Below are positions 54,838 to 63,867 of a stretch of DNA of 64,000 nt, piece by piece; the stretch's first letter is position 1, and every line of letters starts with the position of its first letter. The notes under the pieces were generated by a model. That model worked only from the letters and a program-made list of their open reading frames with translations, was not told the origin of the DNA and did no database searches. The stretch spans positions 1 to 64,000 of the forward strand of contig WIAG01000008.1 of NCBI GenBank assembly GCA_014055495.1, written 5' to 3'. Source of the DNA: Nitrospira sp. CR1.2. GTDB taxonomy: Bacteria > Nitrospirota > Nitrospiria > Nitrospirales > Nitrospiraceae. A program made the position numbers and the translations under genes.

Positions 54838-55245
54838 ATAGGCGGGTAGGCCTCCGGCCGGGTCGGTATATCGGGTGGGGATCTTGAAGTGGTCCCAGGT
54901 TGTCACGGCACCCTGCTCGAAGTAGACGCGAAAGTCGCTGGTCACGCAGGCATCGCGACCGATGGGCGGGTAGAGCCAGACGGTCACGGACCGGCCCTCA
55001 TCGTCCACGTTCTTCTTGCACACCGGTGAACCCAGCGCCAGGTACACCTGATCTTCGCTCATGCCGCGAAGAATGTTTCCCCTATCGATCGACCGACGCA
55101 CGCTGTCCGGATACGAAGGATACTGTTCCGTCATCAGGCGCTGGCGCTCGCCGTCGCAGGCCGGCAGGAGAAATGTGAGCAGAAGCAGGCATGTACCGAG
55201 GCTGTGGGGCAGGAGCCTACCGGGCGGGAAAAGGAGTATCGTCAC
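54835..55245 (-). CDS. BamE/SmpA-like lipoprotein
   Basis: 136 residues from a GTG. Hydrophobic signal with lipobox LPAC (Cys30) and Asp at +2, which in Gammaproteobacteria would retain it in the inner membrane. The mature part has NILRGMSEDQVYLALGSP, the helix-turn typical of SmpA/OmlA folds, then a beta pair with VTVWLYPP and RVYFEQGAVTTW and two Cys (SPVCKK and DACVTS). It lacks the strict BamE sequence, so a role in outer-membrane assembly is not assured. The stop codon is the last three bases of a repeat element. Confidence 0.65.
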   Translation of the reverse strand: MTILLFPPGRLLPHSLGTCLLLLTFLLPACDGERQRLMTEQYPSYPDSVRRSIDRGNILRGMSEDQVYLALGSPVCKKNVDDEGRSVTVWLYPPIGRDACVTSDFRVYFEQGAVTTWDHFKIPTRYTDPAGGLPAY

Positions 55246-55307
55246 AGTGGACCACACCGGTTGACAGATTCGGCGACGAGCAGGCGCGCACCTGCTTCCA
55301 AGCACGG

Positions 55308-55829
55308 CTACTCCTTTACCGTCACCTTCATGCGAATCGGCTCCAGCGGATTGTCGCGCTCGTCGCGCGGCAACTTGGCGATCATGTCGATGACTTCAAT
55401 GCCCCGGATGATCTCGCCGAAAATGGAATAGCGCCGGTCGAGGCCGCTGTTGTCCTGCAGGGAAATGAAGAACTGGGAGCCGTTGTCGTTGAAGTCGCGC
55501 GTACTGCTGCCGTCGCGGGGCATCTTCGCCATCGAGATGGCTCCGCGTTTATGGGGCCGATCGTTCGGTTCGGGATTGAGAAAGTAGCCGGGGCCGCCGG
55601 TGCCGTGCAGCTGGCGATCGGGCGTCTTGCTCAACGGGTCGCCGCCCTGAATGATGAAGCCCGGCACCACGCGATGAAAGGTCGTGTCGTCGTAAAAACC
55701 CATCTTCGCCAGGTTGATAAAGTTCTCGACGTGGCGCGGCGCATCGTCCGGGTAAAAACGAATCCGGATTTCGCCGAAGGGGGTACTGATCGTGGCACGC
55801 GGATCTTTTTTCTGAAATTGCATAGTCAT
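55308..55829 (-). CDS. Cyclophilin-type peptidyl-prolyl cis-trans isomerase
   Basis: 173 residues, no signal peptide, cytoplasmic. Cyclophilin motifs FHRVVPGFIIQGGDP, NGSQFFISLQDNSGLDRRYSIFG and GIEVIDMIAKLP. The catalytic Arg is in FHRVV; the usual Trp of the cyclosporin site is replaced (LDRRYSIFG). It accelerates prolyl bond isomerisation. There is no Shine-Dalgarno before the ATG at 55829, and the predicted transcription start falls at the same base. Confidence 0.94.
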   Translation of the reverse strand: MTMQFQKKDPRATISTPFGEIRIRFYPDDAPRHVENFINLAKMGFYDDTTFHRVVPGFIIQGGDPLSKTPDRQLHGTGGPGYFLNPEPNDRPHKRGAISMAKMPRDGSSTRDFNDNGSQFFISLQDNSGLDRRYSIFGEIIRGIEVIDMIAKLPRDERDNPLEPIRMKVTVKE

Positions 55830-55835
55830 GGGCCA

Positions 55836-55865
55836 AATGTAGCAGGCCGGTGATTGCATCGGCAA
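55836..55865 (-). promoter_or_regulatory. Candidate cyclophilin promoter (leaderless transcript)
   Basis: Minus strand: TTGCCG (55865-55860), 18 bp, TACATT (55841-55836). Initiation about seven bases on would be at or next to the ATG at 55829. Confidence 0.5.
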
Positions 55866-56034
55866 GAGGGTGGAGCGCGTGATTTCTCCAGAGGAACGGC
55901 GTATTCTGTCGCCGACGTCATCAGACCGCCGCAAGGCGCCGGACAGGACGGCAGCTTACGGTACGTCACAGGAAGACGAGTGATCGAGAATGCCGCCGGA
56001 CCGTCATTCCGACCAGTCCTCGAGGGGAGATGCC

Positions 56035-57564
56035 ATGCCTGAACAAGCCGTGCTCAATGTCGATCTGGCGGATGTGTGGAAAGAGCGGGGCCGCAAAGCG
56101 TACCTCCGCACCATCGGCTGGGGCGATGAAATTACCGTGGTCAAACAGGCCGCGACCTACCTCGAAGCCAGCATCACGGTCTTTCGCGAAAAGCCTGACG
56201 GCAGCATCCTTCCCGAATCCATCACCGGCTACATTGAACCGACAAAAACCTCTCGCATCACGATCGCCGACCTGACCAGGCCCGTCGCAGACAATCGGGT
56301 CCTGAAGGTCAATTTTGTCGATGTGCAACAGGGCGACGGGATGGTCGTTGAATCGCCGGACGGTAAAATCATCCTCATCGACGGCGGCGACAACCAGATG
56401 TTCGCGCGCTACCTGGCCGGACGGTTTCGCAACACCAGCCTCCAAGAGCCGAAGGAGATCGACTGCCTCGTCATCACGCACGGCGACGCCGACCACTTCT
56501 CCGGCCTCAACGAGATCCTCAAGTCCGAAACCAACAAGGTCAAACGAAAACGGCTCTTCATGCAACCGCAGCGCATCTACCACAACGGCATCGTGAAACG
56601 CCCGAGCACCAAGAACAATAGATCCGTGCCCGACAGCAAACTCCTCGGCCCGACGAAGTCGGTGGACGGCCGCCTCTTCCTCACGGGACTGGAAGAGAAC
56701 CTGCTCGAGGTGGACGACAAGGAGATGAATCAACCGTTCAAGAAGTGGAAGCAGACCCTCACCACGTACAACGGACGCGGCCCGCTCAGCTTCCGGCGCC
56801 TGCAACTCGGCGACAATCAGGCTTTCGAGTTCTTCAATCGAGACGACCTGCGCATCGACGTATTGGGTCCGATCACCACCGACGTCGGAGGCACACCGGC
56901 GCTGCGCTTTCTCGGGGAACCACCCACGGGACCGCGCATCGGCCATGATTCGCTCAACGACAGCGATGAAGGCTTCACCGGCCATTCCGCCTCCCACACC
57001 ATCAACGGCCACTCCATCGTGCTGCGCCTGAGTTACGGAGGATTCAGCTTCCTGTTTTCAGGCGACCTGAACGACGAGGCCAGCCGCTTCCTCGCGCACG
57101 AACACAACAAGGGCACCCTCAATCTCCGATCGGAAGTCTTCAAGGTCCCGCACCACGGCTCGGCCGATTTTTCCGGCGCGTTCATGCAGGCCGTGTCGCC
57201 CATCGTGAGCGTCGTGTCAAGCGGCGACGAAAACGCGCGCAAAGAATACATCCATCCGCGCGCCACGCTCATGGGCGCCCTGGGCAAATGGTCGCGTGTG
57301 CAGGAGCCGCTCATTTTCGCCACCGAGTTGGTCGCGTTCTTTGAAGAAGAAGGCCTCTCCCGCCTGCAGGACGACACGAAGGCAAGGAAGCGCGGCCCCT
57401 TCTACGGCTTCAGTCGCACAGCCTATGGCCTCGTCAAAACCCGCACCGACGGCCGGCGCCTGTTCGTCTACACCGACAGCGGCAACGTACAGATGAAAGA
57501 AGCTTACGCCTACCAGTTGGATAGCTCAGGCGTCCCGCAACCGGTCAAAGTCACCCGCGTCTGA
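56035..57564 (+). CDS. Stand-alone ComEC-like metallo-beta-lactamase-fold protein
   Basis: 509 residues, no signal peptide or membrane helices. After about 90 residues of a beta-rich N-terminal domain, the MBL fold starts with VNFVDVQQGDG (95-102 region). Its metal motif is THGDADH (His149, Asp151, Asp153, His154) and HHGS follows at His373-His374. This H-x-D-x-D-H form is that of the ComEC/Rec2 C-terminal domain, which degrades one DNA strand during uptake. Here no channel is attached, and a long insert (about 165-300) and a C-terminal tail (SRTAYGLVKTRTDG) are added. It may be a soluble nuclease or phosphodiesterase. GGGGAGA supports the ATG. Confidence 0.85.
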   Translation: MPEQAVLNVDLADVWKERGRKAYLRTIGWGDEITVVKQAATYLEASITVFREKPDGSILPESITGYIEPTKTSRITIADLTRPVADNRVLKVNFVDVQQGDGMVVESPDGKIILIDGGDNQMFARYLAGRFRNTSLQEPKEIDCLVITHGDADHFSGLNEILKSETNKVKRKRLFMQPQRIYHNGIVKRPSTKNNRSVPDSKLLGPTKSVDGRLFLTGLEENLLEVDDKEMNQPFKKWKQTLTTYNGRGPLSFRRLQLGDNQAFEFFNRDDLRIDVLGPITTDVGGTPALRFLGEPPTGPRIGHDSLNDSDEGFTGHSASHTINGHSIVLRLSYGGFSFLFSGDLNDEASRFLAHEHNKGTLNLRSEVFKVPHHGSADFSGAFMQAVSPIVSVVSSGDENARKEYIHPRATLMGALGKWSRVQEPLIFATELVAFFEEEGLSRLQDDTKARKRGPFYGFSRTAYGLVKTRTDGRRLFVYTDSGNVQMKEAYAYQLDSSGVPQPVKVTRV

Positions 57565-57674
57565 GCGTCAGTAGTTGTTCAAGCGACTGTGCCCTGATCA
57601 GCCGTTCGTATGGTCCGTACGGTTTCTTACTGCACGAGTCGCCTATTGCACCGGTGGGTTGAAAGGAGGCATCA

Positions 57675-57902
57675 GCGGAGAACATCTTTAAAGACGCACA
57701 ACAACTTCCGGATCCCCTCGCGCAAGAAGTGCTGGATTTCATCGGATGCATCGAACTGAAACATGGTCTCAGGGATCGTCTCACCGAAGAGTTGGACCAG
57801 GCACAAGAGCCGGCCATGCGCCATATATGGGACAACCAGGACGACGAGGCCTGGAATGGCGTGTACGCTCTGGCGACGGGCTGTTGGCGCACTCGCGCAT
57901 GA
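57675..57902 (+). pseudogene. Orphan antitoxin-like relic without a start codon
   Basis: An open frame reads AENIFKDAQQLPDPLAQEV, then LDFIGCIELKHGLRD, RHIWDNQDDEAWNGV and a read-through tail to TGA. The LP-PLA-EVLDF and IWDN-DDE-WN pattern is that of small DUF2281-type antitoxins. AAAGGAGG lies just upstream, but the frame has no ATG, GTG or TTG before the motif and is closed by TGA directly behind. No toxin is adjacent. It is the only gene-like item in the 469-bp gap between 57564 and 58034. Confidence 0.5.
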
Positions 57903-58033
57903 CCTGAAAAGTCTAGGCATGGACAGAGGCGAAGGCGAGACAGGACGTCGTACCTCCCACCGCCGCCCGACGATGAACCTAGCTCGCATCATTCCGCCTT
58001 CCATCCCGAGTGCATCGGGGCTATGATCGCCAC

Positions 58034-58762
58034 ATGCCCTCCATGGTCCCCCCATTTACCGCCACCCAGGCTGCCGTCCTGCAGAACTTTCTTGCATCGC
58101 CCCAACGTCCGACCGGCACACTGACATATCCACAGCTGGCAGGATTTCTGTTCAGCCTCGCGAACGGTCCGGAATTGATCCCGCCGTCGGAGTGGATCCC
58201 GATGGTATTTGATGATCATGACGCCGGCTACGACACGCAGGCCGAGGCAGAGCAGGTGCTTCAGGCCATGATGGCACTCCATAACGACTGTGTTCGGCAG
58301 CATTCTGCTGATCGTCCTACGCTTCCACCTGGGTGCGACATCAGACCGGACCCCCTCGATAATCTGGAGCGCGATGCGCCGCTGAGCCACTGGGCACAGG
58401 GGTTCGGCATGGGCCATGACTACCTGGTGGAATACTGGGACGAATACACCCCGGAGGAACTCGATGAAGCGCTGGGAGCCGCGCTGATGACGTTGACCTT
58501 TTTTTCCTCTGCCACCCTGGCCAGGGCCTACCACGAAGAAGGCAAGGCAGGCAGAAGCCTCGCACAGTTGGCCGGAACCGTCATCGACATCTTTTACGAT
58601 GCCCTCGGTGAGTATGCGCACCTCGGTCGCGCAATCTATCAGGCACGGTATGAAGCAGGCGATCTCAGCCCTGCACCGGCAACCGGCCGGAAAGTCGGGC
58701 GCAACGATCCCTGTCCATGCGGGAGCGGCAGCAAGTTCAAGAAATGCTGCGGGGCAACATGA
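58034..58762 (+). CDS. YecA/UPF0149-type protein with C-terminal SEC-C zinc motif
   Basis: 242 residues. The helical UPF0149 part has [25 protein letters not shown] and a second helical half [12 protein letters not shown]. The C-terminus is a SEC-C metal-binding motif, [19 protein letters not shown], with the C-x-C...C-C/H pattern. The same motif in SecA and YecA binds zinc or iron and touches ribosomes. The role is inferred to be ribosome- or protein-quality-related. Start at ATG 58034 with a poor Shine-Dalgarno; an earlier in-frame start at 58010 is possible. Confidence 0.85.
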   Translation: MPSMVPPFTATQAAVLQNFLASPQRPTGTLTYPQLAGFLFSLANGPELIPPSEWIPMVFDDHDAGYDTQAEAEQVLQAMMALHNDCVRQHSADRPTLPPGCDIRPDPLDNLERDAPLSHWAQGFGMGHDYLVEYWDEYTPEELDEALGAALMTLTFFSSATLARAYHEEGKAGRSLAQLAGTVIDIFYDALGEYAHLGRAIYQARYEAGDLSPAPATGRKVGRNDPCPCGSGSKFKKCCGAT

Positions 58763-58872
58763 CTGAGTGCCGGAACGTTTCCTCGGGCGCGGAAACACCA
58801 CCGAGACATCTCGTGGACCGAGGCCTCCTCACAGCGATACTCCGCGAGCCTGCACCCGGCCTTGATTTCCCC

Positions 58873-60135
58873 TTACTCCCTCAGCCCCTCGGTCGGATCG
58901 ACCTTCATCCACATGAGCCCGCCGCAGAGGGCGATACCGGCGGCGACGAGAAGCGATGCCGTCCAGCCGCAGTGATCGGCCAGCCAGGGCGTGAGACTCG
59001 GCGAAATCACGCCGCCCACGTTGGCTCCCGTATTCATCACGCCCGATAGGGTCCCCGCGTGGGTCTTGGAGAGATCCGTGGTCACACTCCAATAGGCACC
59101 CACGGTAAAGTAGAGCCACCCGGCCCCGAGCGACAGACAGACAATCGCCATGGTCTGCGATTCCACCCAAGCCCCGACGGCGATCAACCCGCCGGCCAAC
59201 GCCATGCCGAGCATGCCGATCGAAAGCCGGGCCTTGCGCAGGCCGAGCGTTGGCACGAGCTTGTCCGTCATCCATCCTCCGAGCGGGCAGAAGAGCAGAA
59301 TGGCGAGAAAGGGGCCCGCCGCCAACCAACCGCCGCGCAACAGGTCGATCCCGCGCACGTTCACCAGGTAGAGATAGAACCAGCTCATATAGATGTAGGC
59401 TACGTAACCCAGGCAGGCATAACTTGCGACAAGCCACCAGAGCGACCGGGAACGTAGGATCTGCCGCCATGGGATCGGACCCGAGATCGTCTGGGCCGTC
59501 GTCATTCCGCCGCGCCGCCGATCTTGCGAACAGAGCACCCAGAGCAGCGCGACCACCAGGCCGATCAGGGCAGAGAGATAAAACACCGATTGCCAGCGAT
59601 AGTTCACCATGACCCAGGAGGCGAGGGGAGGGGTGATGGCCGCGCCGATCCCGATACCACCGATGGCAATGCCGATGCCGAGCCCACGCCGTCCCGGCGG
59701 CATCCAGTCGGCCACGGCGCGATTGAAATTCGGCAAGGCGACCGATTCGCCCACACCGAGCAGGAACCGTACGATCACGAGCGCGCCCACGGTGCCGACC
59801 AGGCCGGCCAGCGGCAGTGTGGCGACCACCGCGGTCAACACCGTGCAGAGCGACCACCAGACCAGGGCGCAGGCCAAGACCATGCGCGCACCCCAACGAT
59901 CCCCCAGGCGGCCGCCGGGAATTTGGCAGAGCGCGTAGCCGAAGACGAAGGCCGAAAAGACATAGCCCATATCCTGATCGGTGAGGCCGTAGGCAGGCAT
60001 CATCTGCCGGGCCGTGACGGAAATGTTGACCCGGTCCATATAGGTGACCGCGCTGATCGCGAACAACAGGGCGAGAATGCCCCAACGCGGTCGTGTCGTC
60101 GATGTGTCAGACTCCACTCGTGATTCTCCCAGCAT
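58873..60135 (-). CDS. MFS transporter (anion:cation symporter-like)
   Basis: 420 residues, about 12 hydrophobic helices. The MFS loop 2-3 motif appears as GGRLGDRWGARMVL and its second-half counterpart as GGWMTDKLVPTLG. The first helix carries YMDRVNISVTA, a hallmark of the ACS family (hexuronate, glucarate and phosphate/organic anion symporters), and RFLLGVGESVALPNFNRAVADW also fits. It probably imports an organic anion with H+ or Na+; the substrate is unknown. The ATG at 60135 is preceded by GGAGG. Confidence 0.9.
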   Translation of the reverse strand: MLGESRVESDTSTTRPRWGILALLFAISAVTYMDRVNISVTARQMMPAYGLTDQDMGYVFSAFVFGYALCQIPGGRLGDRWGARMVLACALVWWSLCTVLTAVVATLPLAGLVGTVGALVIVRFLLGVGESVALPNFNRAVADWMPPGRRGLGIGIAIGGIGIGAAITPPLASWVMVNYRWQSVFYLSALIGLVVALLWVLCSQDRRRGGMTTAQTISGPIPWRQILRSRSLWWLVASYACLGYVAYIYMSWFYLYLVNVRGIDLLRGGWLAAGPFLAILLFCPLGGWMTDKLVPTLGLRKARLSIGMLGMALAGGLIAVGAWVESQTMAIVCLSLGAGWLYFTVGAYWSVTTDLSKTHAGTLSGVMNTGANVGGVISPSLTPWLADHCGWTASLLVAAGIALCGGLMWMKVDPTEGLRE

Positions 60136-60264
60136 CCCGCCCTCCGGCGGCCGGCGCATTATAGACCAGCGAACCTCAACCGACGAACGGTATTTGCGAG
60201 GCCTGCCGGACGTCGTTCGACTTTCGTCGTTCGTCCGGAGGCTATCAGCTCTGCTCCAAAACGA

Positions 60265-60294
60265 GATACGCTTCACGAGCGACGAGATACGATC
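60265..60294. repeat. CTTCACGAG-type dispersed intergenic repeat
   Basis: GATACGCTTCACGAGCGACG followed by AGATACG. It shares the CGCTTCACGAG core with the copies at 50251 and 52027 and lies in the divergent spacer between the MFS and AsmA-like genes. ACGTCGTTCG and CGTCGTTCGTCC upstream may be further partial units. Confidence 0.5.
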
Positions 60295-60396
60295 TTCCTC
60301 CGTTCCACCTTTCACGCCCTTGAGCCACGCACCGTATGGATTTCGCTCCAGCGCATCCAGTACACTGCCCTATTGAGCTACGTACCTGGAGGTGGA

Positions 60397-63300
60397 GTGA
60401 GGGTTCGTCCCCGCACGGTGGTGTTGTCGCTGCTCGGTCTGGTGGTGGTGGGTGTGCTCCTCCTCCTCTATTCGCGCGAGCTGTTCGGCGTCGACATCCT
60501 CAAGAACTTCTTTCTCCAGCAACTCGAAACCAGCCTCCGCCGTAAGATCGAAGTCGATCGCGTCAAGCTGGTGGTGCTCCCTAGCCTCCGCCTCGAACTC
60601 AGCAACGTCGGCGTCTACGGCCACGACGATCCAAGCCATGTCGTGTTCACCGCCAAGGAAATCGACATCGTGCTCCGCCTGCTGCCGCTCCTGAAGAAGC
60701 AAGTGGTGGCCAAACGCATCTTTCTCGACGAGCCGACCGTGACGTTGATCCGTAACCGGTCAGGCCATTGGAACGTGTTGGCCGGGTTGCCCTCGGCGGC
60801 CAAAGATCAATCGGCCTATCAGATGTTCAGCCGCCTGCTGCAAATCCGCGAAGCCGCCATTCAAAAGGGACACATTACCGTCACCGACGAGGCGCGACCG
60901 GACGGCGTCCGCACCACGAAGCTGGAATCCGTCGAAATGGCGCTCAAGGTCTATCCGAGCAAGGCCCAAGGCGATTTGCATATTTCCGCCGCGCTGCCGG
61001 CAACCGACGCGCCTTCGTCGTTTTCCCTGACCGGCACGATCAGCCTGAGCGAATCCTCGTCGTCGCTCGCGGCTGAGGAGCCCTACTCGGTGCATCCGGC
61101 GTTTCAGTTCGAGGGCGAGATCGACACGACCAATCTGCGCCTGCGCGAGGCCGCCGACTTCTTCGGCCCCCGGCCGGTCCCCCCGCAACTCCAAGGTGGC
61201 GCGAGCCTGCAAAGCCGCATTCGTGTGGCTCCCGGTGTGGCCGGGTACGACGTGGTGCTCACGGACATCGCCGCCAACGTCGATGAATTGACCGTCACCG
61301 GCAAGGCCAACATGGCCGGGCTGCTGACCACGCAACCGACGTTCTCCATCACCTTCGCCGCGCCCTCGATCGACCTTCGCCAACTCTTTGCGCGGATCCC
61401 GGCCCAGTGGGTCCACCCGCAACTGCCGGCGCTGGTCGAACGACGCCAACTGGGCGGCACGGTGGAGATCCTGTCCGCCACCTTGACCGGCGCAACCGCG
61501 CCCAGCCCCCAACTCTCCCTGACGGGGGATTTCCAGATCGAAAAGGGAACAGCGTTAATTGGAAACGACCTCGTGCCGACCCAGGATCTGTCGGCTATCG
61601 TGTCGGTGGAACCGGGACGCATCCGTGTCGGCAAATTGAGCGGTGCGTACGGCAACCTGAAAATTACCGACGGAAAGGCCGTAGTCTCGTTCTTGGATGA
61701 GGGGCCCTGGATGGAATTGGACATCGGCGGCGACATGTCGGCGGCCGATCTGGTGAAATTTCTCACCAAGACCATCCGCGCTGACAAACTCACCTCGCTG
61801 CTTGCGCAATCGCGCGAGATCGAAGGGCAGACTCATCCGACGTTCCGCCTCGTCGGCCCGCTGGACAAACCGGACGGCATCACCTTCGCGGGCGGAGAGG
61901 TCCTGACCGAGCAAGTCAGCCTCCTGAATCCCTCGCTGCCGCAACGGCTGACGGCTATGCAAGGGCGGATCATCTTTTCACAAACCGGCGGCGCGCAGTT
62001 CGATCAGGTCACGGCCAATGTGGGAGAGGCGCAACTCCAATTCAACGGGATGATCGGCGGCGGCACACCCAGCGTCTTCCAGGATTTTGTGATTCGCGCA
62101 AAAGGAAACGCCACTCAACTGCGCCAGATGCTCTCGGCCGGCACCTTTCCCGACGACCTGCTCTACGGCACGGTCAGCGCCAAGATGCAGCTGTCCGGCC
62201 CGTCAGGCGCCCCGCATCTGCGAGGGGAGATCGGCCTGAACGACGCGAAGCTCGTGCTCCCGACGCTGGGTGAAAAGCCTTATGGCTCACCGGCCTCCCT
62301 GGAGCTCGACGCCGACGCCGTCAAAGGCATCGGTTTGGTGATCTCACGGCTCGAACTCGTGGTCCCGCCGTTGCGATTGCCATTGAAGGGCCGCATCATT
62401 CTGGGCGACCAGTTTTCCATCGACGCGTCGTTGGCCACGGGCACCGTGTCGGTGTCCAGCCTGCCGGAATGGGTGTACCGCAGCGGCTTTGAAGCCGGCA
62501 ACCTCGAAGTGTCCATGGATGTGAAGGGGTCGGATGCCCAGTGGAGGAATTGGCGCACATCCGGCTGGTTGGCCCTGACCAACGGCTTGATGACATTGAA
62601 GGGTGTGGATGGCTCGGTCGAAGACCTCTATCTACGCTTGAAGTTCTCGAAAAACATCGCCGACATCAAACAGTTGTCGTTCCGCATCAAGGACAGCGAC
62701 GTGAGTCTGTCCGGCGCATTAAAAAACTGGACGACGAAGCCGGTCATTGCGGTGAAGATCGAGTCGGCCCAGATGGATCTCGACCTGCTCATCCCGAAGG
62801 GCCACCGATCGCCGATCCGGGAATTTTTGGAGGCGCTGGCCTCGACCAGCCAGGTGAGCGCCACTGCCACGATTGAAAAGGGCCTGTATAAACATCTCCG
62901 GTTCGGCGGACTTTCAGGGCGGCTCACCATTCAAGACGGCATGTTGGACCTGGATCGGATTGTCACACAATCGGGCACGGGCCATGCGGCAGGGCGAATG
63001 GTGGTGCGTCTGCCGAAGGGTGAGCCTGCAGAAACGGAAGCCTCGGTACGCATGACCGGCATTCCCGTCGAGGCCTTGCTCCCGCTCCTCGGCGCCAACG
63101 ATCAGCCGGTGACCGGCGACATGAAACTCACCGGCGCGCTGCGCGGGCACGGACGCAATCCACACGGCCTGCTGCCCACACTGAATGGAAAGGTTGAACT
63201 CGTACTGCAGGACGGGCGCATCCTCAAGACTGAGAAACGCGCGATCTGGAAGATTCTCTCCATCCTGAACCTGCCGGCCGTGTTGCAAGGGAAAGTCGAT

Positions 63301-63816
63301 CTGGAGAAGGAAGGTTTGCAGTACAACCGGGCCAGCGCCACCCTGACGGTGCAGAACGGCCTGGTGAAAACACAGAACATCATCCTGGACAGCCCGGTGC
63401 TGAAGATCTCCGCGGTCGGCAGTTATGACATGCCCACCGACCAGCTCGACATGATCTGGGCCGTGAGTCCGTTCGGCTCCTATTCGCAGTTCTTGAAATC
63501 CATTCCGCTCTTCGGGCGCCTGATGGCCGGGGACCGAAAAGGGCTGGCCACGGCCCTGTTCCAGGTCAAGGGGTCCATCGACGATCCGGAGGTGACCTAC
63601 CTGCCGATGAAGTCCTTCACCACCGGACTCACCGGCGTCGCCCAACTCGCGTTCGACCTGTTGAAGAACACGGTCATGCTGCCGATCGACATTCTCTCGC
63701 CGCAGGAAGAAAAAGAACCGCTCTTCGACCCGGCGTTAGAAATTCAAACACCGCCCGCCGTGCCGCCGCCGGTCGACGTGCCGCAACCTCCGGCGCGGGG
63801 ACTCGTCACGCCTTGA
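60397..63816 (+). CDS. Large AsmA-like envelope protein
   Basis: 1139 residues. One N-terminal membrane helix (about 7-25, VVLSLLGLVVVGVLLLLY) and then a periplasmic chain of repeating beta segments. The AsmA start is FLQQLETSLRRKIEVDRVKL and LSNVGVYG. The AsmA_2-type C-terminus has LTVQNGLVKTQNIILDSPVL and GSYDMPTDQLDMIWAVSPFG. These proteins form long hydrophobic grooves and are thought to carry phospholipids to the outer membrane. The GTG at 60397 follows GGAGG; a TTG at 60373 is an alternative. A Pro-rich tail ends the protein. Confidence 0.88.
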   Translation: MRVRPRTVVLSLLGLVVVGVLLLLYSRELFGVDILKNFFLQQLETSLRRKIEVDRVKLVVLPSLRLELSNVGVYGHDDPSHVVFTAKEIDIVLRLLPLLKKQVVAKRIFLDEPTVTLIRNRSGHWNVLAGLPSAAKDQSAYQMFSRLLQIREAAIQKGHITVTDEARPDGVRTTKLESVEMALKVYPSKAQGDLHISAALPATDAPSSFSLTGTISLSESSSSLAAEEPYSVHPAFQFEGEIDTTNLRLREAADFFGPRPVPPQLQGGASLQSRIRVAPGVAGYDVVLTDIAANVDELTVTGKANMAGLLTTQPTFSITFAAPSIDLRQLFARIPAQWVHPQLPALVERRQLGGTVEILSATLTGATAPSPQLSLTGDFQIEKGTALIGNDLVPTQDLSAIVSVEPGRIRVGKLSGAYGNLKITDGKAVVSFLDEGPWMELDIGGDMSAADLVKFLTKTIRADKLTSLLAQSREIEGQTHPTFRLVGPLDKPDGITFAGGEVLTEQVSLLNPSLPQRLTAMQGRIIFSQTGGAQFDQVTANVGEAQLQFNGMIGGGTPSVFQDFVIRAKGNATQLRQMLSAGTFPDDLLYGTVSAKMQLSGPSGAPHLRGEIGLNDAKLVLPTLGEKPYGSPASLELDADAVKGIGLVISRLELVVPPLRLPLKGRIILGDQFSIDASLATGTVSVSSLPEWVYRSGFEAGNLEVSMDVKGSDAQWRNWRTSGWLALTNGLMTLKGVDGSVEDLYLRLKFSKNIADIKQLSFRIKDSDVSLSGALKNWTTKPVIAVKIESAQMDLDLLIPKGHRSPIREFLEALASTSQVSATATIEKGLYKHLRFGGLSGRLTIQDGMLDLDRIVTQSGTGHAAGRMVVRLPKGEPAETEASVRMTGIPVEALLPLLGANDQPVTGDMKLTGALRGHGRNPHGLLPTLNGKVELVLQDGRILKTEKRAIWKILSILNLPAVLQGKVDLEKEGLQYNRASATLTVQNGLVKTQNIILDSPVLKISAVGSYDMPTDQLDMIWAVSPFGSYSQFLKSIPLFGRLMAGDRKGLATALFQVKGSIDDPEVTYLPMKSFTTGLTGVAQLAFDLLKNTVMLPIDILSPQEEKEPLFDPALEIQTPPAVPPPVDVPQPPARGLVTP

Positions 63817-63867
63817 CCACCTCCGGACCGCGTGTTAGCATCCCACTGATATCATCGTCTCGACCTC

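Noticed and set aside
57989-58801. Minus-strand frame of 270 codons opposite the SEC-C gene
   Set aside because: The plus strand has the intact SEC-C zinc motif; the opposite frame shows no motif.
58829-60085. Minus-strand frame of 418 codons overlapping the MFS gene
   Set aside because: Out-of-frame shadow of the transporter, Arg/Gly/His-rich, no membrane segments.
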